Positions 46,815-57,349 of a DNA stretch of 64,000 bases are shown in pieces. Position numbers and translations under genes: made by a program. The stretch is taken from positions 1-64,000 of the forward strand of contig CALWZW010000005.1 in the NCBI GenBank assembly GCA_944386135.1, read 5' to 3'. The DNA comes from an uncultured Clostridia bacterium (lineage in GTDB: Bacteria > Bacillota > Clostridia > TANB77 > CAG-508). Numbering within the stretch: position 1 is the stretch's first letter; every line of letters begins with the position of its first letter. Below the pieces are notes generated by a model that did no database searches, was not told the origin of the DNA, and saw nothing but the letters and a program-made list of their open reading frames with translations.

Positions 46815-49205
46815 ATGAGACCGTTAATCATAATTACGGTTGGATATATAATAGGTATAATATGGGGGCTATACTTAAAAATAAGTATAGCTCCTATTAT
46901 TTTTTTATTCGGGGGAATTTCTTTAATATTTTATAAGAAAAATATTAAATCAAAGAAAATAATTTCAAAATCATTTGTATTTTATCTAATAATTTCTGCA
47001 ATTCTTGCAATTATTTCAAACTGGCAAATAATATATTTAGAAAATAAATTCGAAAACCTATATAAAGGTAAAGAAGAAGTAAATGTTATAGGAACAATAA
47101 TTTCTGATAGAAAAGAAAATACATATCAAGCGAAATACACTATAAAGATAGATAGCGTAAATGGAGATACAAAATATAATGATACAAATCTTTTACTATA
47201 TGTGCACAAAGAAGAAAAACTAGAATATGGAGATAAGATACATATATTAGGAACTTATGATGAAGCAAAATGTGCGACAAACTATAAGCTATTTGATTAT
47301 AAAGAATATTTAAAAGAAAAAAATGTGTATGGAATTGTAAAAGCTGATAAAGTACAAGTTATCGAAAAAGATAATTTGAATAATATTTTTATTCTACTAA
47401 ATAATTTAAGAGAAAAAATAAAAATAAATTTAAAAGAGATAATTGGAGAAGAAGCAAATGTCACTATAGGTATTCTTCTTCGGAGATATAGCTGAAATTC
47501 CGGAAGATGTAATAGAAGATTTTAGAGATAGTAGTATATATCATATTTTATCAGTATCTGGCACACATGTACGGATTTATTGTAATAGGTATAACTAATA
47601 TACTAAAAACTTTAAATGTCTCAAAAAGGAAAATAAAAGGAATTAGCACTATATTTATAATATTCTTCATGGGACTCGCAAATTTTGTACCTTCTGTTGT
47701 TAGAGCTTGTATTATGACCATAGTTGCTTTACTTGCTCGGTATTTTTTATAGAAAAAGTGATACTTGGTCAAATATTGCTTTATCTATTCTTATTATTTT
47801 AATTTCTAATCCATATAATATAAAAAACAGTGGAGTGCTTTTATCTTATGGAGGAACCATCCGGAATTGTATATTTCATAAACATATTTAGTAAAAAAAG
47901 AAAAAAGAATTTATTAACTGTAAATGATTATAAAACTAAAATAATTTGGTATATAAAAGATACATTTTTGATAAGTAGTTATGCTCAGATAATTATAATG
48001 CCAATAATAGCATATACATATAAAACAATATCTTTAACATTTTTTATAACTAACATATTAACTAGTTATTTAATAGGAATTATAATTATCATAGGATTTT
48101 TCTTAATATTAGTTTCATTTATAAATATACAACTTGCAAAATTATTAGGAAATTTATATAAATTATTTATTGATTTACTATTAATAATTGCAAAATATAC
48201 TTCAGACATACCGTTTAGTAAAATATATGTAAAGACACCACAAATATGGCAGATAATGCTTTATTATATAATTATATTTTTAGGTACATATTTATATAAA
48301 AAATTTGGAAAAGAATGGATAAAGCTAAAAATAAAAGAAGTATTTAATATTATAATAAAAAATAATAAAAAGTTTGTAGCAGTTTTAATAATAATAGTAA
48401 TATTTATTTTAATTTCTATTAAAGTCCCTAATAATTTAAAAGCTTACTTTATAGATGTAGGACAAGGAGACTCATGCCTAATAATCACTCCAAATAATAC
48501 GAAAATATTAATTGACCGGAGGGGGAAGTGAAACTTATGATATTGGAGAAAATACAATAATACCATATTTGTTAAATAGAGGAATAAAGAGTATTGATTA
48601 TATTATATGTAGCCATTTCGATACAGACCATGTAGGAGGATTAAAAAGTGTTTTAAAAAATTTAAAAGTAAAAAATATTGTAGTTTCAAAACAAAGTGAG
48701 CAAAGTGAAAATTTTGAGCAAATAATGGAAATTGTAATGAATAAGAAGATAGATGTAATAGTTGTAAAAGCAAGAGATAAAGTAGTATTTGACAAATATT
48801 CATATATGGATGTATTATATCCAACTGAAGATTTTATGCATGACGATATAAATAATAATTCAATTGTCGCAAAATTTATATGCAATAATACAAGTATGTT
48901 ATTTACACGGAGATATTGAGCTGGAAGCAGAAAATAATATACTTAAATTATATGATAAAGATAAATTAGAAGCGGATATATTGAAAGTTGCGCACCATGG
49001 CTCAAAAACTTCAACAAGTGAGAATTTTTTAGAAGCAGTATCGCCTAAAATTGCTTTAATAGGAGTAGGAGAGAATAATAAATTTGGACATCCAAGTCAA
49101 AATGTCATAGAAAGGCTAGAAAATATACATTGTAAAATTTATAGGACAGACAAAAATGGAGAAATAAGTATTGAAATCACTCCCACAGGAGAAGTGAATA
49201 TATAA
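46815..49205 (+). CDS. comEC: DNA uptake channel ComEC/Rec2 with six CGG +1 sites
   Basis: About 795 residues: N-terminal helices, DUF4131-like and OB region, competence channel, and C-terminal MBL-fold domain (DVGQGDSCLI; HFDTDHVGG; FTGDIE; VAHHGSKTS). Six in-frame CGG sites need +1: 47481 (GILL|GDIAE), 47572 (SGTHV|GFIV), 47738 (LLA|GIFYRK), 47862 (GGTI|GIVYF), 48517 (ILID|GGGSE) and 48908 (MLFT|GDIELE). Six insertions leave the length a multiple of three. All joins match conserved ComEC motifs (SGTHV in the channel, DGG in the MBL domain). Read conventionally, at least five fragments result. Confidence 0.9.
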
Positions 49206-49256
49206 TATTTCCGCCTACCTTTTGGAGTGATATTTATAATATGTTTTTACTACAAA

Positions 49257-49404
49257 AGAAAAGGAACTATTGAATTTTGACGTTCCCCTTACTGGTGCAG
49301 ACTTCTAAACAAAATTTATAAGAAGTCTGCACCATTCGCCGTCGCTTTCAGCTCCGTTGTTCGCTGCGCGGGTTCACTTAAAATTAAATAGTTCCTTTTC
49401 TTCT
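49257..49404. repeat. Palindromic intergenic element after comEC
   Basis: Outer arms AGAAAAGGAACTATT / AATAGTTCCTTTTCTT; an inner hairpin GGTGCAGACTTCT..AGAAGTCTGCACC. Located between convergent genes comEC and cwlD. Different sequence from the other repeat families. Confidence 0.75.
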
Positions 49405-49450
49405 TCATTTAAGTATAGTAGTAACTAGCCGTTTTGGAGTAAAAGTAGGT

Positions 49451-50177
49451 TTAAATCTCCGTGTCAAAATAATCATTTATTCCCGTATAAATCCCAAAAG
49501 CCAACTTATCCTGATAATCATCCTGAACAAGTAGAGAAAGCTCTTCTGGGTTAGATAAAAAGCCACATTCTACAAGACAAAGAGGAATAGTAACATTATC
49601 AACAATATAAATATTATTTATAGACTTAGGAAGTTTAGTATTCTTTTTATTCATTGTTTCGTTTAGTGAATTTTGAATTTTTTCAGCTAAAAGTTTACCA
49701 TTATTATTTTTTAGATTATAAAACGTCTGCCAACCACTATACTGAGTTTCCGTGATTTTATTTAAATGAATAGAAACAAAAATATCGGCAGAACTCTCAT
49801 TACCAAGTTTTACTCTTTTTTTTGTATCATCAACTTTTTTCTGTCTTAAAGTTTTACTATCAACTTCATATATTATATTTTCATCAGACCTAGTCAAGAT
49901 AACAGTAGCACCACTTTGCTCTAAAAGCTCTTGCACTTTAAGAGCAATTTTTATATTTAATTCAGCTTCAGTTATTCCATTTGCAGCTACAGCACCACCA
50001 TCTGCACCGACCATGACCAGCATCTATAATAACAACTTTTTCATTTACAGGGAGAGCAGAAACCTGAGTTATCTCATAACTTCTTTGATTAGTATTTCCA
50101 TTAACAAGGCAAAAGGAAAAAGACAATACTAAAAAGCACAAAATTAAAGCAAAGTGTTTTTTTCTGAAAACAAACAT
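49451..50177 (-). CDS. cwlD: N-acetylmuramoyl-L-alanine amidase CwlD-like, CGG +1 site
   Basis: Amidase_3 enzyme; CwlD makes muramic-delta-lactam in the spore cortex. About 242 residues: signal/anchor helix, zinc motif VVIIDAGHG|GADGGAVAANGITEAE, SIHLNK and the catalytic Glu in LVECGFLSN. The frame break is CGGT at 50009-50006, inside the DAGHGG zinc motif itself. ATG at 50177 after CAGGAGG. Length 3n+1. With spoIIR this supports sporulation. Confidence 0.9.
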
Positions 50178-50251
50178 AAAATCCTCCTGGATATGAATAA
50201 ATCTCACATACTATATATATGTGAGATACAGATAATATATTAATTTAAAGA

Positions 50252-51181
50252 TTAATGTTGCCTTCTATTTATTGCATAAGCACTACCAGGAGTAACTTTT
50301 GCCAAGTGCTTTACTTGAGCTCCTATTTCTCCAATTTCCAACACATTGTGAAATCTTCCTCTTGATACTTCAACAACACCTATTGAAAGTGAAACTAAAG
50401 GAAATTCTTCAATAATTCCTTTTCTATTTGGAACTTCTAAGTAGCCTTTTTCTTTATCCTCTTCTGAAAAATAATCAAGTATTTTTCTATCAAACTCTAA
50501 GATTATATTTTGACAAATTTCTTCATAGTTCTTATTTGTAACCAAAGCCACAAAGTCATCTCCACCAATATGCCCAACGAAATTATGGATATTTTCATCT
50601 GCATTAACATTTTTTAAAATAATTCTTGCTGTTTGCTTTATTATTTCATCTCCTTCTAAGAATCCATAAGTGTCATTGTAGGCTTTAAAGTTATCTAAGT
50701 CAAAATATAAAACAGCAAATTCTTGCTTTTTTAATAAACGCTTTTTTAATTCTGATTGAATTGGTAAATTTCCAGGAAGCTTTGTAAGAGGACTTATACC
50801 TCTATTTCTATATAAAAGTTTGATTATATTTCTTACTGTATAGTGCATACATTCACTATCAATTGGGCTTTTTACAAAGAAATCTACTTCTTCTCTTAAG
50901 ATTTCTCTTTTATGTTCAACTGCATCATTAGATGTTACAACCATTATAGGGGTAATGCTATTATCCTCACTACTTCTAATAATTTTACAAACATCTAATA
51001 AAGTTTTTGATTTTAGCTTGTCCTCGTTTATTATAATTAAAGCAGGAACATCAAGTAAATGCTCGGCAATAGTATCTGCTGAAAAAGCTTTAATAATAAC
51101 TTCCTTTGAGTGTTCAAAAATTTCTTTTAACATAAGAGTTAAATCTTCATCATCTTCTATAATAAATATTTCATGTATCAT
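50252..51181 (-). CDS. Response regulator-like GGDEF protein
   Basis: 309 residues: REC-like domain (about 1-120) and GGDEF domain (about 140-300) with LTKLPGN, YFDLDNFKAYNDTYGF and the active-site HIGGDDF. GGDDF differs from GGDEF/GGEEF in the third acid, so activity is uncertain but possible. The REC acceptor Asp appears replaced (IIINEDKLKS where ILLDxxxP is expected), so phosphorylation is doubtful. Predicted diguanylate cyclase or c-di-GMP-related sensor. Confidence 0.85.
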   Translation of the reverse strand: MIHEIFIIEDDEDLTLMLKEIFEHSKEVIIKAFSADTIAEHLLDVPALIIINEDKLKSKTLLDVCKIIRSSEDNSITPIMVVTSNDAVEHKREILREEVDFFVKSPIDSECMHYTVRNIIKLLYRNRGISPLTKLPGNLPIQSELKKRLLKKQEFAVLYFDLDNFKAYNDTYGFLEGDEIIKQTARIILKNVNADENIHNFVGHIGGDDFVALVTNKNYEEICQNIILEFDRKILDYFSEEDKEKGYLEVPNRKGIIEEFPLVSLSIGVVEVSRGRFHNVLEIGEIGAQVKHLAKVTPGSAYAINRRQH

Positions 51182-51276
51182 ATTCTATATCATTCCTTTT
51201 TCTTGCTATGCTTTTGGCCAAACTTGCCATTGAGAGTAAAACAAAATATGTTAATTACCCCAATGGCAAGAATATT

Positions 51277-52185
51277 TTAATAATTTTTTCCTTTTACTGT
51301 TCTTGAAACACCTTCTACATCAGTTGCTGTAATTGTAGCTAAAATATTTTCTCTATCTGAGATATCATATTTATAACTAAATTCTTTTGCTCCATTAGCT
51401 TGAATTACACGTTCTTCTTCAACATTAATTTGTTGTGTAATTGTATCAATACCCTCTTCATCAGTAACCATAACAATTAGATAGTTATCTTGAATATAAA
51501 GTTGAATTTCTGGTGGATGTATTCCTCTAACATCTTGTGTTTTTGTTAAAGTTTTATTTTGGGTATTTACAGCAGTGATAGAGAGCGTATTTAAACCAGT
51601 AGGAATTTCTGTAGTTTGTTCAATTATAGTATTGTTTTCTGTGCTTGGATATGCCGTTATTTCTTCATCCGAATTCCATTTGTAAGTTATATATGAAAGA
51701 CCAGTCACATCTGTTGCAGTTATTTTTATATAACTATTATCTATAACAGAAAGTTCAATGCATATTCCATCATAAGCATATTCATAAGAACTTTCACTAT
51801 ATCTTTCATTCTCATCAATAGCTGTTACATGAAGAGTGTTTATTCCAGATGGAATACTTATATTATCTAGTATAAAGGTATTTTCTGAATTACCGTTAAC
51901 AATAGTATCGACATCGTTATTCCAGTGATATCTTACTCTTGAAATAGGTTTATTGTGAGTAATTGTAACAATAGCATTATTTCCTTCTTGTTCAAACGAA
52001 ATCTCTGGAACTGATTCATCAATGCTTGATTTACGTATTACTTCATTTTGATATAAGGCATAAGAACCATCTCCTATAAAGATTACTCCGAAAATAATTA
52101 AAGAAATAGCAAAAAATCTTAGAATTGATTTTAACGAAGCAGGTCCATGAGTTTTCCCTTTCCCTGTATACAAAATTTGATTCAT
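51277..52185 (-). CDS. Membrane-anchored protein with Ig-like repeats, unknown
   Basis: 302 residues. N-terminal cytoplasmic stub, one helix (ILRFFAISLIIFGVIFIGDGSYALY), then about three to four similar beta repeats marked by YKWNSDEE / YHWNNDVD and IPSGINTLHVTAID / IPTGLNTLSITAVN. ATG at 52185 after GGGAGGTAAAACGT. Looks like an extracellular Ig-type protein. No family assigned. Confidence 0.72.
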   Translation of the reverse strand: MNQILYTGKGKTHGPASLKSILRFFAISLIIFGVIFIGDGSYALYQNEVIRKSSIDESVPEISFEQEGNNAIVTITHNKPISRVRYHWNNDVDTIVNGNSENTFILDNISIPSGINTLHVTAIDENERYSESSYEYAYDGICIELSVIDNSYIKITATDVTGLSYITYKWNSDEEITAYPSTENNTIIEQTTEIPTGLNTLSITAVNTQNKTLTKTQDVRGIHPPEIQLYIQDNYLIVMVTDEEGIDTITQQINVEEERVIQANGAKEFSYKYDISDRENILATITATDVEGVSRTVKGKNY

Positions 52186-52389
52186 ACGTTTTACCTCCCT
52201 TTTCAAAACGAATTATAACATAATGGAAAAATTTTGTAAATAAAAAATTATATATATAAGGTTATTTTTAATACTTTTTCTAAAATTAATTGTATGTTTT
52301 TAGAAATTATTTTAAATCTTGCAAAATATAGCAGATAATAGTATAATATATCCTATATTATATTATTATATAAAGAAGGGGAACCTACA

Positions 52390-52908
52390 ATGAATGAAAA
52401 TTTTAAAGTACTAATAAGTAGAGAAGAATTAGAAAAAAGAATTACAGAACTTGCAGAGCAAATTGATAAGGATTACTTAGGAAAAGAAATTACAATTATA
52501 TGTGTAATGAGGGGAGCTGTATTTTTTACAGTAGAATTGACACTAAAAATGAAAAGCAAGTTAAAATATGAATTTATAACAATATCAAGTTATGAAGGAA
52601 CAGATACTACAAGAGAAGTAACTTTAAGAACTGATTTAAGAGAATCAATTGAAGGAAAAGATGTTTTAATTGTAGAAGATATAGTAGATACAGGAAGAAG
52701 TATGAGTTATCTTTTAGAACACCTAAGATCTAAAAATCCAAGAACACTTAAAGTATGTGCACTTGCAAATAAAGCTGAAAGAAGAGAAATAGAAGTTCCA
52801 ATAGATTATATAGGATTTGAGGTTCCAAATAAATATTTAGTAGGGTATGGATTTGATATTGATAATAATTATCGTAATATTCCTTATGTAGCTACCCTAG
52901 AAGGCTAA
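52390..52908 (+). CDS. hpt: Hypoxanthine phosphoribosyltransferase
   Basis: 172 residues; PRPP motif VLIVEDIVDTGRSMSYL (about 96-112), EFITISSYEG, and the C-terminal FEVPNKYLVGYGFD. Converts hypoxanthine and guanine to IMP and GMP. GAAGGGG before ATG. A repeat begins at its stop codon. Confidence 0.95.
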   Translation: MNENFKVLISREELEKRITELAEQIDKDYLGKEITIICVMRGAVFFTVELTLKMKSKLKYEFITISSYEGTDTTREVTLRTDLRESIEGKDVLIVEDIVDTGRSMSYLLEHLRSKNPRTLKVCALANKAERREIEVPIDYIGFEVPNKYLVGYGFDIDNNYRNIPYVATLEG

Positions 52909-53031
52909 ATTTTAACAATAATCAGCATCTTGCGTCGTTATTTTAACATAGAAAATCCTCAACGTGCAAAAGCACGCCTCCGGTATTTCTATGTTAAAAT
53001 GCCTAGCAATATACTAATTCTTGTTAAAATT
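52908..53031. repeat. CTCAACGT..ACGCCTC repeat, full copy
   Basis: Terminal arms ATTTTAACAA / TTGTTAAAAT; inner arms ACATAGAAA / TTTCTATGT; core CTCAACGTGCAAAAGCACGCC. Best-formed member, about 124 bp. Confidence 0.87.
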
Positions 53032-53085
53032 GATAGTTTGAAAAATAAACTTCGTATTACGTCGTTTCTTTTCCAAACTAGGCTA

Positions 53086-53122
53086 AAGTTTAACAATAAT
53101 CAGCATCTTGCGTGGTTTTTTT
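53086..53122. repeat. Truncated copy of the same repeat
   Basis: AAGTTTAACAATAATCAGCATCTTGCGTGG repeats the left end of the 52908 copy, ending near the uvrC start at 53149. Confidence 0.7.
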
Positions 53123-53148
53123 CAAAACGAGATGAAAGAAGAGGAAAT

Positions 53149-54937
53149 ATGTTTGATATTGAAGAAGAATTAAAAAAGCTTCCGGGAAAGCCAGGCGTAT
53201 ATTTGATGAAAGACATAGATGATAATATTATCTATGTTGGAAAAGCAGTTTCTTTAAAAAACAGAGTAAGACAATATTTTAGAAAAACAAATAAAACAGC
53301 AAGAATAGAAAAAATGGTCTCATTGATAGACCATTTTGAATATATTGTGACTGATAATGAGGCAGAAGCTTTAATATTAGAATGTAATTTAATAAAGAAA
53401 AATAGACCAAAGTTTAATGTGCTATTGAAGGATGATAAAAGTTATCCATATATAAAGATTGATATTAAAGATGAATATCCAACTGTATACATAACAAGAA
53501 GACTACAACATGATGGTGCAAAGTATTTTGGACCATATGCAAACCCTGGTAGTGCAAAAGAAATGGTGGATTTTATTAAAAAAAGATTTAAGATAAGGCA
53601 ATGTAGAAATTATAAATCTCACAAAAGAGTGTGTTTAAACTATCATATTGGAAGATGTTTAGGACCATGTGCAAATGACGTACCAAAAGATGAATACATG
53701 AAACAAATTGACCAAATAATTATGCTATTAGACCGGAAAGGTAGATAAGATAAAAAAAGAACTAGAAAATGATATGCAAAAAGCAGCAGAAGAACAAAGA
53801 TACGAAGAAGCGGCTCTACTTAGAGATAGGATGATAGCAATAGAAAATATTTCTCAAAAGCAAAAAGTTTCTAATATAAACAGCAATGATATAGATGTAA
53901 TAGGTATTGCAAGAAATGAGCTATATGTATGTGTTGAAGTATTTTTTGTACGTGGCAGTAAGATGATAGGAAGAGAGCACTTTTTTTTAAACGAATTAAG
54001 AGATATGACAAATAAAGAGATAATCTCTGGTTTTATAAAACAATATTATGTAGGAAATATGAATATTCCTAGTAAAATAATGATAGAGGAAGAGATAGAA
54101 GATGAGGAAGTTCTATCACATATTTTGTCAGAGGAAGCGGAGAAAAAAGTTGAGATAAAATCTCCAAAAAGAGGAGAAAAACTGAGATTTGTAGAAATGG
54201 CTAAGAACAACGCAAAAGTTACATTAGAGAATAATTCACAAGATAAATACGAAATTCTAAGTGAATTAAAACAGATACTTAGCCTAGATAAATTTCCAAA
54301 TAAAATTGAAACATTTGATATATCAAATATTTCAGGTACTAATATTGTTGCCGGAATGTGTGTAATGCAAGATGGAAAGATAAACAAGTCACTTTCTAGA
54401 AGATTTAAAGTAAAAACTGTATTTGCACAAGACGACCCAAGGTGCATGGAAGAGGTAATAGAAAGAAGATTAAGACATTCAATAGATAGTACAAAAAGCG
54501 GATTTGGAAAACTTCCAGATTTAATATTTGTTGATGGTGGTATTACTCAAATTAGAGCCGCAAAAGAAGCTTGTAGAAAATGTAATGTAGAAATTCCAAT
54601 ATATGGAATGGTTAAAAATGATAAACACAGAACAAGAGCTTTAATAGATGAAGAAAGAAAAGAAATACCTCTTTCTGAAAATGCAATGAATTTAATAACA
54701 AGATTCCAAGATACTGTACATGATACAGCTATAGAATACCATAGAAAACTAAGAGATAAAGAAATGTCTAAATCAAGACTAGATGACATAGAAGGAATTG
54801 GAGAAAAGAAAAAAGAACTTTTATTAAAAAAATTTGGAAGTACTGAAAAAATAAAGAATGCAAGCATAGAAGAATTAGAAGAGATAAAGGGTATTAATGC
54901 AGATTTAGCAAAAAGAATAAAAGAAAACCTAGAATAG
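53149..54937 (+). CDS. uvrC: Excinuclease ABC subunit C, CGG +1 site
   Basis: Makes the two incisions of nucleotide excision repair. About 595 residues: GIY-YIG (LPGKPGVYLMKDIDDNIIYVGKA), Cys-rich region (CLNYHIGRCLGPCAN), UVR motif (AAEEQRYEEAALLRDRM), UvrC RNase H-like domain (DISNISGTNIVAGM, VDGG) and C-terminal HhH (EGIGEKKKELLLKKFGS). CGG at 53734-53736 splits it: IIMLLD|GKVDKIKKEL, before the UVR motif. Full function therefore needs the shift. ATG at 53149 after AAGAGGAA. Confidence 0.94.
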
Positions 54938-55014
54938 AGACGAATAGTAGAAGATGAAAAATGTAATAAACAAGCCATAAGAAGAATATATATTTCTTTG
55001 AGGGGGTATTACAG

Positions 55015-55116
55015 ATGAAAAAGTTTATTACATTTATATTAGTCTTAGGCTTTAGTTTTTGCATAATTAATGTTGTTTTACTTATTAGCTTTTTTAATAT
55101 TTTATCGAGCATGTAA
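55015..55116 (+). CDS. Very small membrane peptide
   Basis: 33 residues, one helix (FITFILVLGFSFCIINVVLLI). GAGGGGGT lies 8-10 bases before ATG. Sits between uvrC and the methyltransferase gene, 16 bp from the latter. Plausible small gene only; no family. Confidence 0.45.
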   Translation: MKKFITFILVLGFSFCIINVVLLISFFNILSSM

Positions 55117-55132
55117 GGAAGGAACAAAAATA

Positions 55133-55996
55133 ATGGAGATAGCAAAAAATTGGAAAGATTATGAAATAATAGACATGGCAAATGGAGAAAAACTAGAAAG
55201 ATGGAAAGATATTATTTTAGTTAGACCTGACCCACAAATAATATGGAAATGTAAGGAAAATCCTGAAGAATGGAAAAGGCAAAATGCAAGATATATAAGG
55301 AGCAAAACAGGAGGAGGAGCTTGGGAATATAAAAAAGCTCTTCCAAAATCTTGGCAAATAAAATATAAAAACCTTACATTTAATATTAAACCTATGGGAT
55401 TTAAACATACTGGGCTATTTCCTGAACAAGCAGTTAATTGGGATTGGATGATAGATAAGATAAAATCAGCAAAAAGAGAGATAAACGTTTTGAATTTATT
55501 TGCATATACAGGAGGAGCAACAGTAGCTTGTTTAAGTGCTGGAGCAAAAGTATGCCATGTAGATAGTTCAAAAGGCATGGTATCTTGGGCTAAAGAAAAT
55601 GTAGAAGCATCTGGACTTGCAAATAGACCAGTAAGATACATAGTAGATGATGTAGTAAAATTCGTAAATCGTGAAATTAGAAGAGGGAACAAATACGATG
55701 CAATAATAATGGATCCACCATCTTATGGAAGAGGAGCAAACGGCGAAGTATGGCAATTTGAAAACAATATTTATGACTTAGTAGAACTATGCTCAAATGT
55801 ATTATCAGACAAGCCATTATTCTTCTTAATAAACTCATATACAACAGGAATATCAAGCAAAGTGTTAGAAAATATACTAAATCTAACTATTGCAAAAAAA
55901 CATACAGGAAAAACATATTCAGGCGAAATAGGACTGCCAATGAGCAAATCAAAACTTGTGCTCCCATGTGGGATATACGGAAGATTTGAGGCATAG
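55133..55996 (+). CDS. Class I SAM-dependent rRNA methyltransferase, RlmK/RlmI-like
   Basis: 287 residues; SAM motif I VLNLFAYTGGATVACLSAGA, VDSSKGMVSWAKENVEASGL, motif IV IIMDPPSYGRG. DPPSYGRG indicates a base N- or C-methylation of rRNA. ATG at 55133; earlier starts overlap the small peptide. Target unknown. Confidence 0.88.
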   Translation: MEIAKNWKDYEIIDMANGEKLERWKDIILVRPDPQIIWKCKENPEEWKRQNARYIRSKTGGGAWEYKKALPKSWQIKYKNLTFNIKPMGFKHTGLFPEQAVNWDWMIDKIKSAKREINVLNLFAYTGGATVACLSAGAKVCHVDSSKGMVSWAKENVEASGLANRPVRYIVDDVVKFVNREIRRGNKYDAIIMDPPSYGRGANGEVWQFENNIYDLVELCSNVLSDKPLFFLINSYTTGISSKVLENILNLTIAKKHTGKTYSGEIGLPMSKSKLVLPCGIYGRFEA

Positions 55997-56118
55997 TTTG
56001 ACAAGAATTGCGTTTTGGCGTTGTTGTTCTACGAAAGAAAATCCTCAACGTGCAAAAAGCACGCCTCCGGTATTTCTTTCTTGAACGCCTAGCCAAAAGC
56101 ACAATTCTTGCTAAACTA
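55994..56118. repeat. CTCAACGT..ACGCCTC repeat
   Basis: Arms TAGTTTGACAAGAATTG / CAATTCTTGCTAAACTA, core CTCAACGTGCAAAAAGCACGCC, flanks GAAAGAAA / TTTCTTTC. Overlaps the methyltransferase stop codon. Confidence 0.85.
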
Positions 56119-56144
56119 AATTTATAATAAAGAAAGAGAGAAAA

Positions 56145-56836
56145 ATGCAGAAATTAAATGTAATTTATGAAGATAATCATATTATAGTAGTGGAAAAAAT
56201 ACCAAATATTCCTTCACAGTCAGACAAAACAGAAGACATGGACATGCTAAGTATGATAAAAGAATATCTAAAAGAAAAATATAAAAAACCAGGAAATGTA
56301 TACTTAGCATTAGTACATAGACTTGATAGACCAGTTCGGTGGAGTAATGGTATTTGCAAAAACTTCAAAAGCAGCAGCAAGACTAAGCGAAGAAGTAAGA
56401 GAAAGAAGGGTGCAGAAAGAGTACTTAGTTGTTGCAGACGGAAAATTCGAAAAAGAAAAAGGCACACTTGAAGATTATTTACTAAAAAATCAGCAAAAGA
56501 ATACTAGTAAAGTTGTAAAAGAAGGCACAAAAGGAGCAAAGCTTGCTAAACTTGATTATGAAGTTTTGAAGTATAATGAGGAAATTAATTTGTCAGTTGT
56601 AAGAGTTAAACTTCATACAGGTAGACATCATCAAATAAGGGTACAGCTTGCAAATATTTCACATAGCATATATGGAGACCAGAAATATGGCACAAGAGGG
56701 AGACGGAAAGCAAATCGCTCTTTGGGCGTATCGCTTAAGCTTTTATCATCCAGTGACAAAAGAATTAATGACGTTTAAAGTACTTCCAGAAATAAACGGA
56801 ACATGGAAGATAATAGAAGATTTAGAAATAGAATAA
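56145..56836 (+). CDS. RluA-family 23S rRNA pseudouridine synthase, two CGG +1 sites
   Basis: About 229 residues: catalytic HRLDRPV|GGVMVFAKTSKAA (Asp in HRLD), then HTGRHHQIRVQLAN and YGDQKYGTRGR|GKQIALWAYRLSFYHP. CGG at 56337-56339 falls four residues after the catalytic Asp, and at 56704-56706 before the last helix. Each skip restores an uninterrupted RluA protein. Two insertions give 3n+2. Isomerises uridine to pseudouridine in rRNA or tRNA. Confidence 0.92.
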
Positions 56837-56870
56837 ATGTAGATGTAAATATTTATAGAATTAAGTAGAT

Positions 56871-57224
56871 AATCATAATAATTTAAAATTTATTCAATTT
56901 GCTTAGGTTTCAACTTTTTGCATAGAAATTCTAATTTTCAAAATTGAGCCTCTTTCACTTTGTAAAATTTTACTTCGTAAAATTTACGTGAACATCCCTC
57001 AATTTTTCGAATAAGAAAGGCGTGCGTTAACGAAATCAAAGATTTCGACGCACATATGTGAAGACTGCTTCGCAGTGCTTCACAAATATAGGAAGCCTAA
57101 CCTTGTTGTATATGGAAAAATCCACATAAGGTCAAGATAAAAGTCGATTTTTCCTATACAATAAGAATTTCTAACTTAAAAGTTTCACAGACGCAAATTT
57201 CATAAATTTTAAATTATTATGATT
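56871..57224. mobile_element. 354-bp MITE-like element with perfect 23-bp terminal inverted repeats
   Basis: Left end 56871-56893 and right end 57202-57224 are exact inverse complements (AATCATAATAATTTAAAATT plus TAT). Inner sequence continues as a less perfect palindrome (AATTTGC, TAGAAATTC). The interior has clustered hairpins with CTTCG-type loops: GTAAAATTTTACTTCGTAAAATTTAC, GTGCGTTAACG..GACGCAC, GTGAAGACTGCTTCGCAG. No coding sequence. Fills most of the 500-bp gap between the rluA-type gene and the pilin remnant. Confidence 0.82.
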
Positions 57225-57349
57225 TTTTACAAAATGCGACAAAATATGTCATAACTTACAAAAATAGAAGACTAGGAATAGGGGAGTTTGTTTTGATTTT
57301 AGAAACTTCACTCCGATTTCCTAGTCTTTAATAAATTATTTCATTTTTT

